DNA of 7,000 bases. Origin: Flavobacteriaceae bacterium UBA5079. Its GTDB lineage: Bacteria; Bacteroidota; Bacteroidia; Flavobacteriales; Flavobacteriaceae. Of the stretch, positions 6,468 through 7,000 are shown in pieces (the first letter of the stretch is position 1; each line of letters opens with the position of its first letter). The translations under genes were made by a program, and so were the position numbers. The stretch spans positions 31,649 through 38,648 of the forward strand of contig DIAL01000127.1 in the NCBI GenBank assembly GCA_002414705.1, read 5' to 3'. The notes under the pieces are model-generated. The model searched no databases, had not been told where the DNA came from, and was given only the letters and a program-made list of their open reading frames with translations.

Positions 6468-7000
6468 ATGGAAATTAGCTTAAAAGGTGATAAAGAGTTT
6501 GATGAGATTCCATCATTAAAAACAAAGGCACTCCGTATTAATTTAAACGAAAATATTTACGGAACATTTGCAGAAATTGGTGCTGGTCAAGAAACTGTTC
6601 GTCAGTTTTTTAGAGCAGGTGGAGCTTCTGGTACGATTGCTAAAGCCATGTCTGCTTATGATAAGGATTTTAGCGATGCCATTTATGGTATTGAGGATGA
6701 TGGTCGTTATGTTACTGAAGCACGATTATTGAAAATGTTAAATCATGAAATTGATTTAATGGAAAAACGATTAACGCGTGATAAACACCCTAACAAGTTA
6801 TTCTTTTCCTATGCAAATACAGTTGCTACTATAGATTTTGCTAAAAAATACAAAGGTCATGGTTGGGTAGGAATTCGCTATCAAGTGGATGCTGATGAAC
6901 ATGAATACAATGAAATTACACTGCATTTACGTTTTAAAGAAAATGATGCGCGTTTACAGCAAGAAACTTTAGGTATTTTAGGTACAAATTTAATTTATGG
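6468..7000 (+). CDS. Conserved protein of unknown function, 3' end outside the window
   Basis: An open frame from ATG 6468 to the right edge, giving 177 complete codons and no stop, so the C-terminal part is missing. The product begins MEISLKGDKEFDEIPSLK and contains a striking block, IYGTFAEIGAGQETVRQFFR followed by AGGASGTIAKAMSAYD, then FSDAIYG, GRYVTEARL, and later KGHGWVGIRYQ. I recognise this as a widely conserved Bacteroidota-type protein, but know no established function, and its database names may be unreliable. No signal peptide or membrane segment is seen in the visible part, so it is probably cytoplasmic. A glycine-rich AEIGAGQE stretch could suggest nucleotide or cofactor binding, but it does not match a P-loop or a clear Rossmann motif. 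The start is supported by a promoter about 25 bases upstream and by conserved-looking sequence soon after. The frame is not in the supplied list of complete frames because it is cut by the edge; codon use and base composition match its neighbours. Confidence 0.85.
   Translation, partial: MEISLKGDKEFDEIPSLKTKALRINLNENIYGTFAEIGAGQETVRQFFRAGGASGTIAKAMSAYDKDFSDAIYGIEDDGRYVTEARLLKMLNHEIDLMEKRLTRDKHPNKLFFSYANTVATIDFAKKYKGHGWVGIRYQVDADEHEYNEITLHLRFKENDARLQQETLGILGTNLIY

Overview
The window looks like chromosomal DNA from a member of the Bacteroidota, most likely the family Flavobacteriaceae. The base composition is strongly AT-rich. The gene families are typical of that group: a TonB-dependent receptor paired with a DUF4249 lipoprotein, and a secreted MG2-like protein. 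No start has a clear Shine-Dalgarno sequence, and the one promoter-bearing intergenic region has TTG / TAnnTTTG (-33/-7) elements. I see no RNA gene, CRISPR array, insertion sequence or phage gene. The genus cannot be fixed from this sequence; a marine flavobacterium is a guess.

Left part (3-5107, + strand): a tightly packed cell-envelope operon. It holds a TonB-dependent outer-membrane receptor whose 5' end lies outside the window, a DUF4249 lipoprotein whose ATG directly follows the receptor stop codon, and a secreted 575-residue protein starting 2 bases after the lipoprotein stop. The third protein combines an N-terminal macroglobulin (MG2)-like region, a carboxypeptidase-regulatory-like beta domain and a stretch resembling the plug of TonB receptors, but has no barrel. 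The arrangement suggests one envelope complex for uptake or surface handling of an unknown substrate.

Middle part (5100-6376, - strand): a two-gene operon, transcribed right to left. A PhnP-like metallo-beta-lactamase-fold hydrolase is followed by a small membrane-anchored protein with a predicted coiled coil, and the two overlap by one base (TAATG). The small gene runs tail-to-tail into the envelope operon, and both stop codons sit inside one 8-bp palindrome.

Right part (6377-7000): a 91-bp divergent intergenic region carries two interleaved flavobacterial promoters and a perfect 10-bp inverted repeat. The conserved but functionally unassigned gene that follows runs off the right edge. No gene-free stretch exceeds 300 bases.
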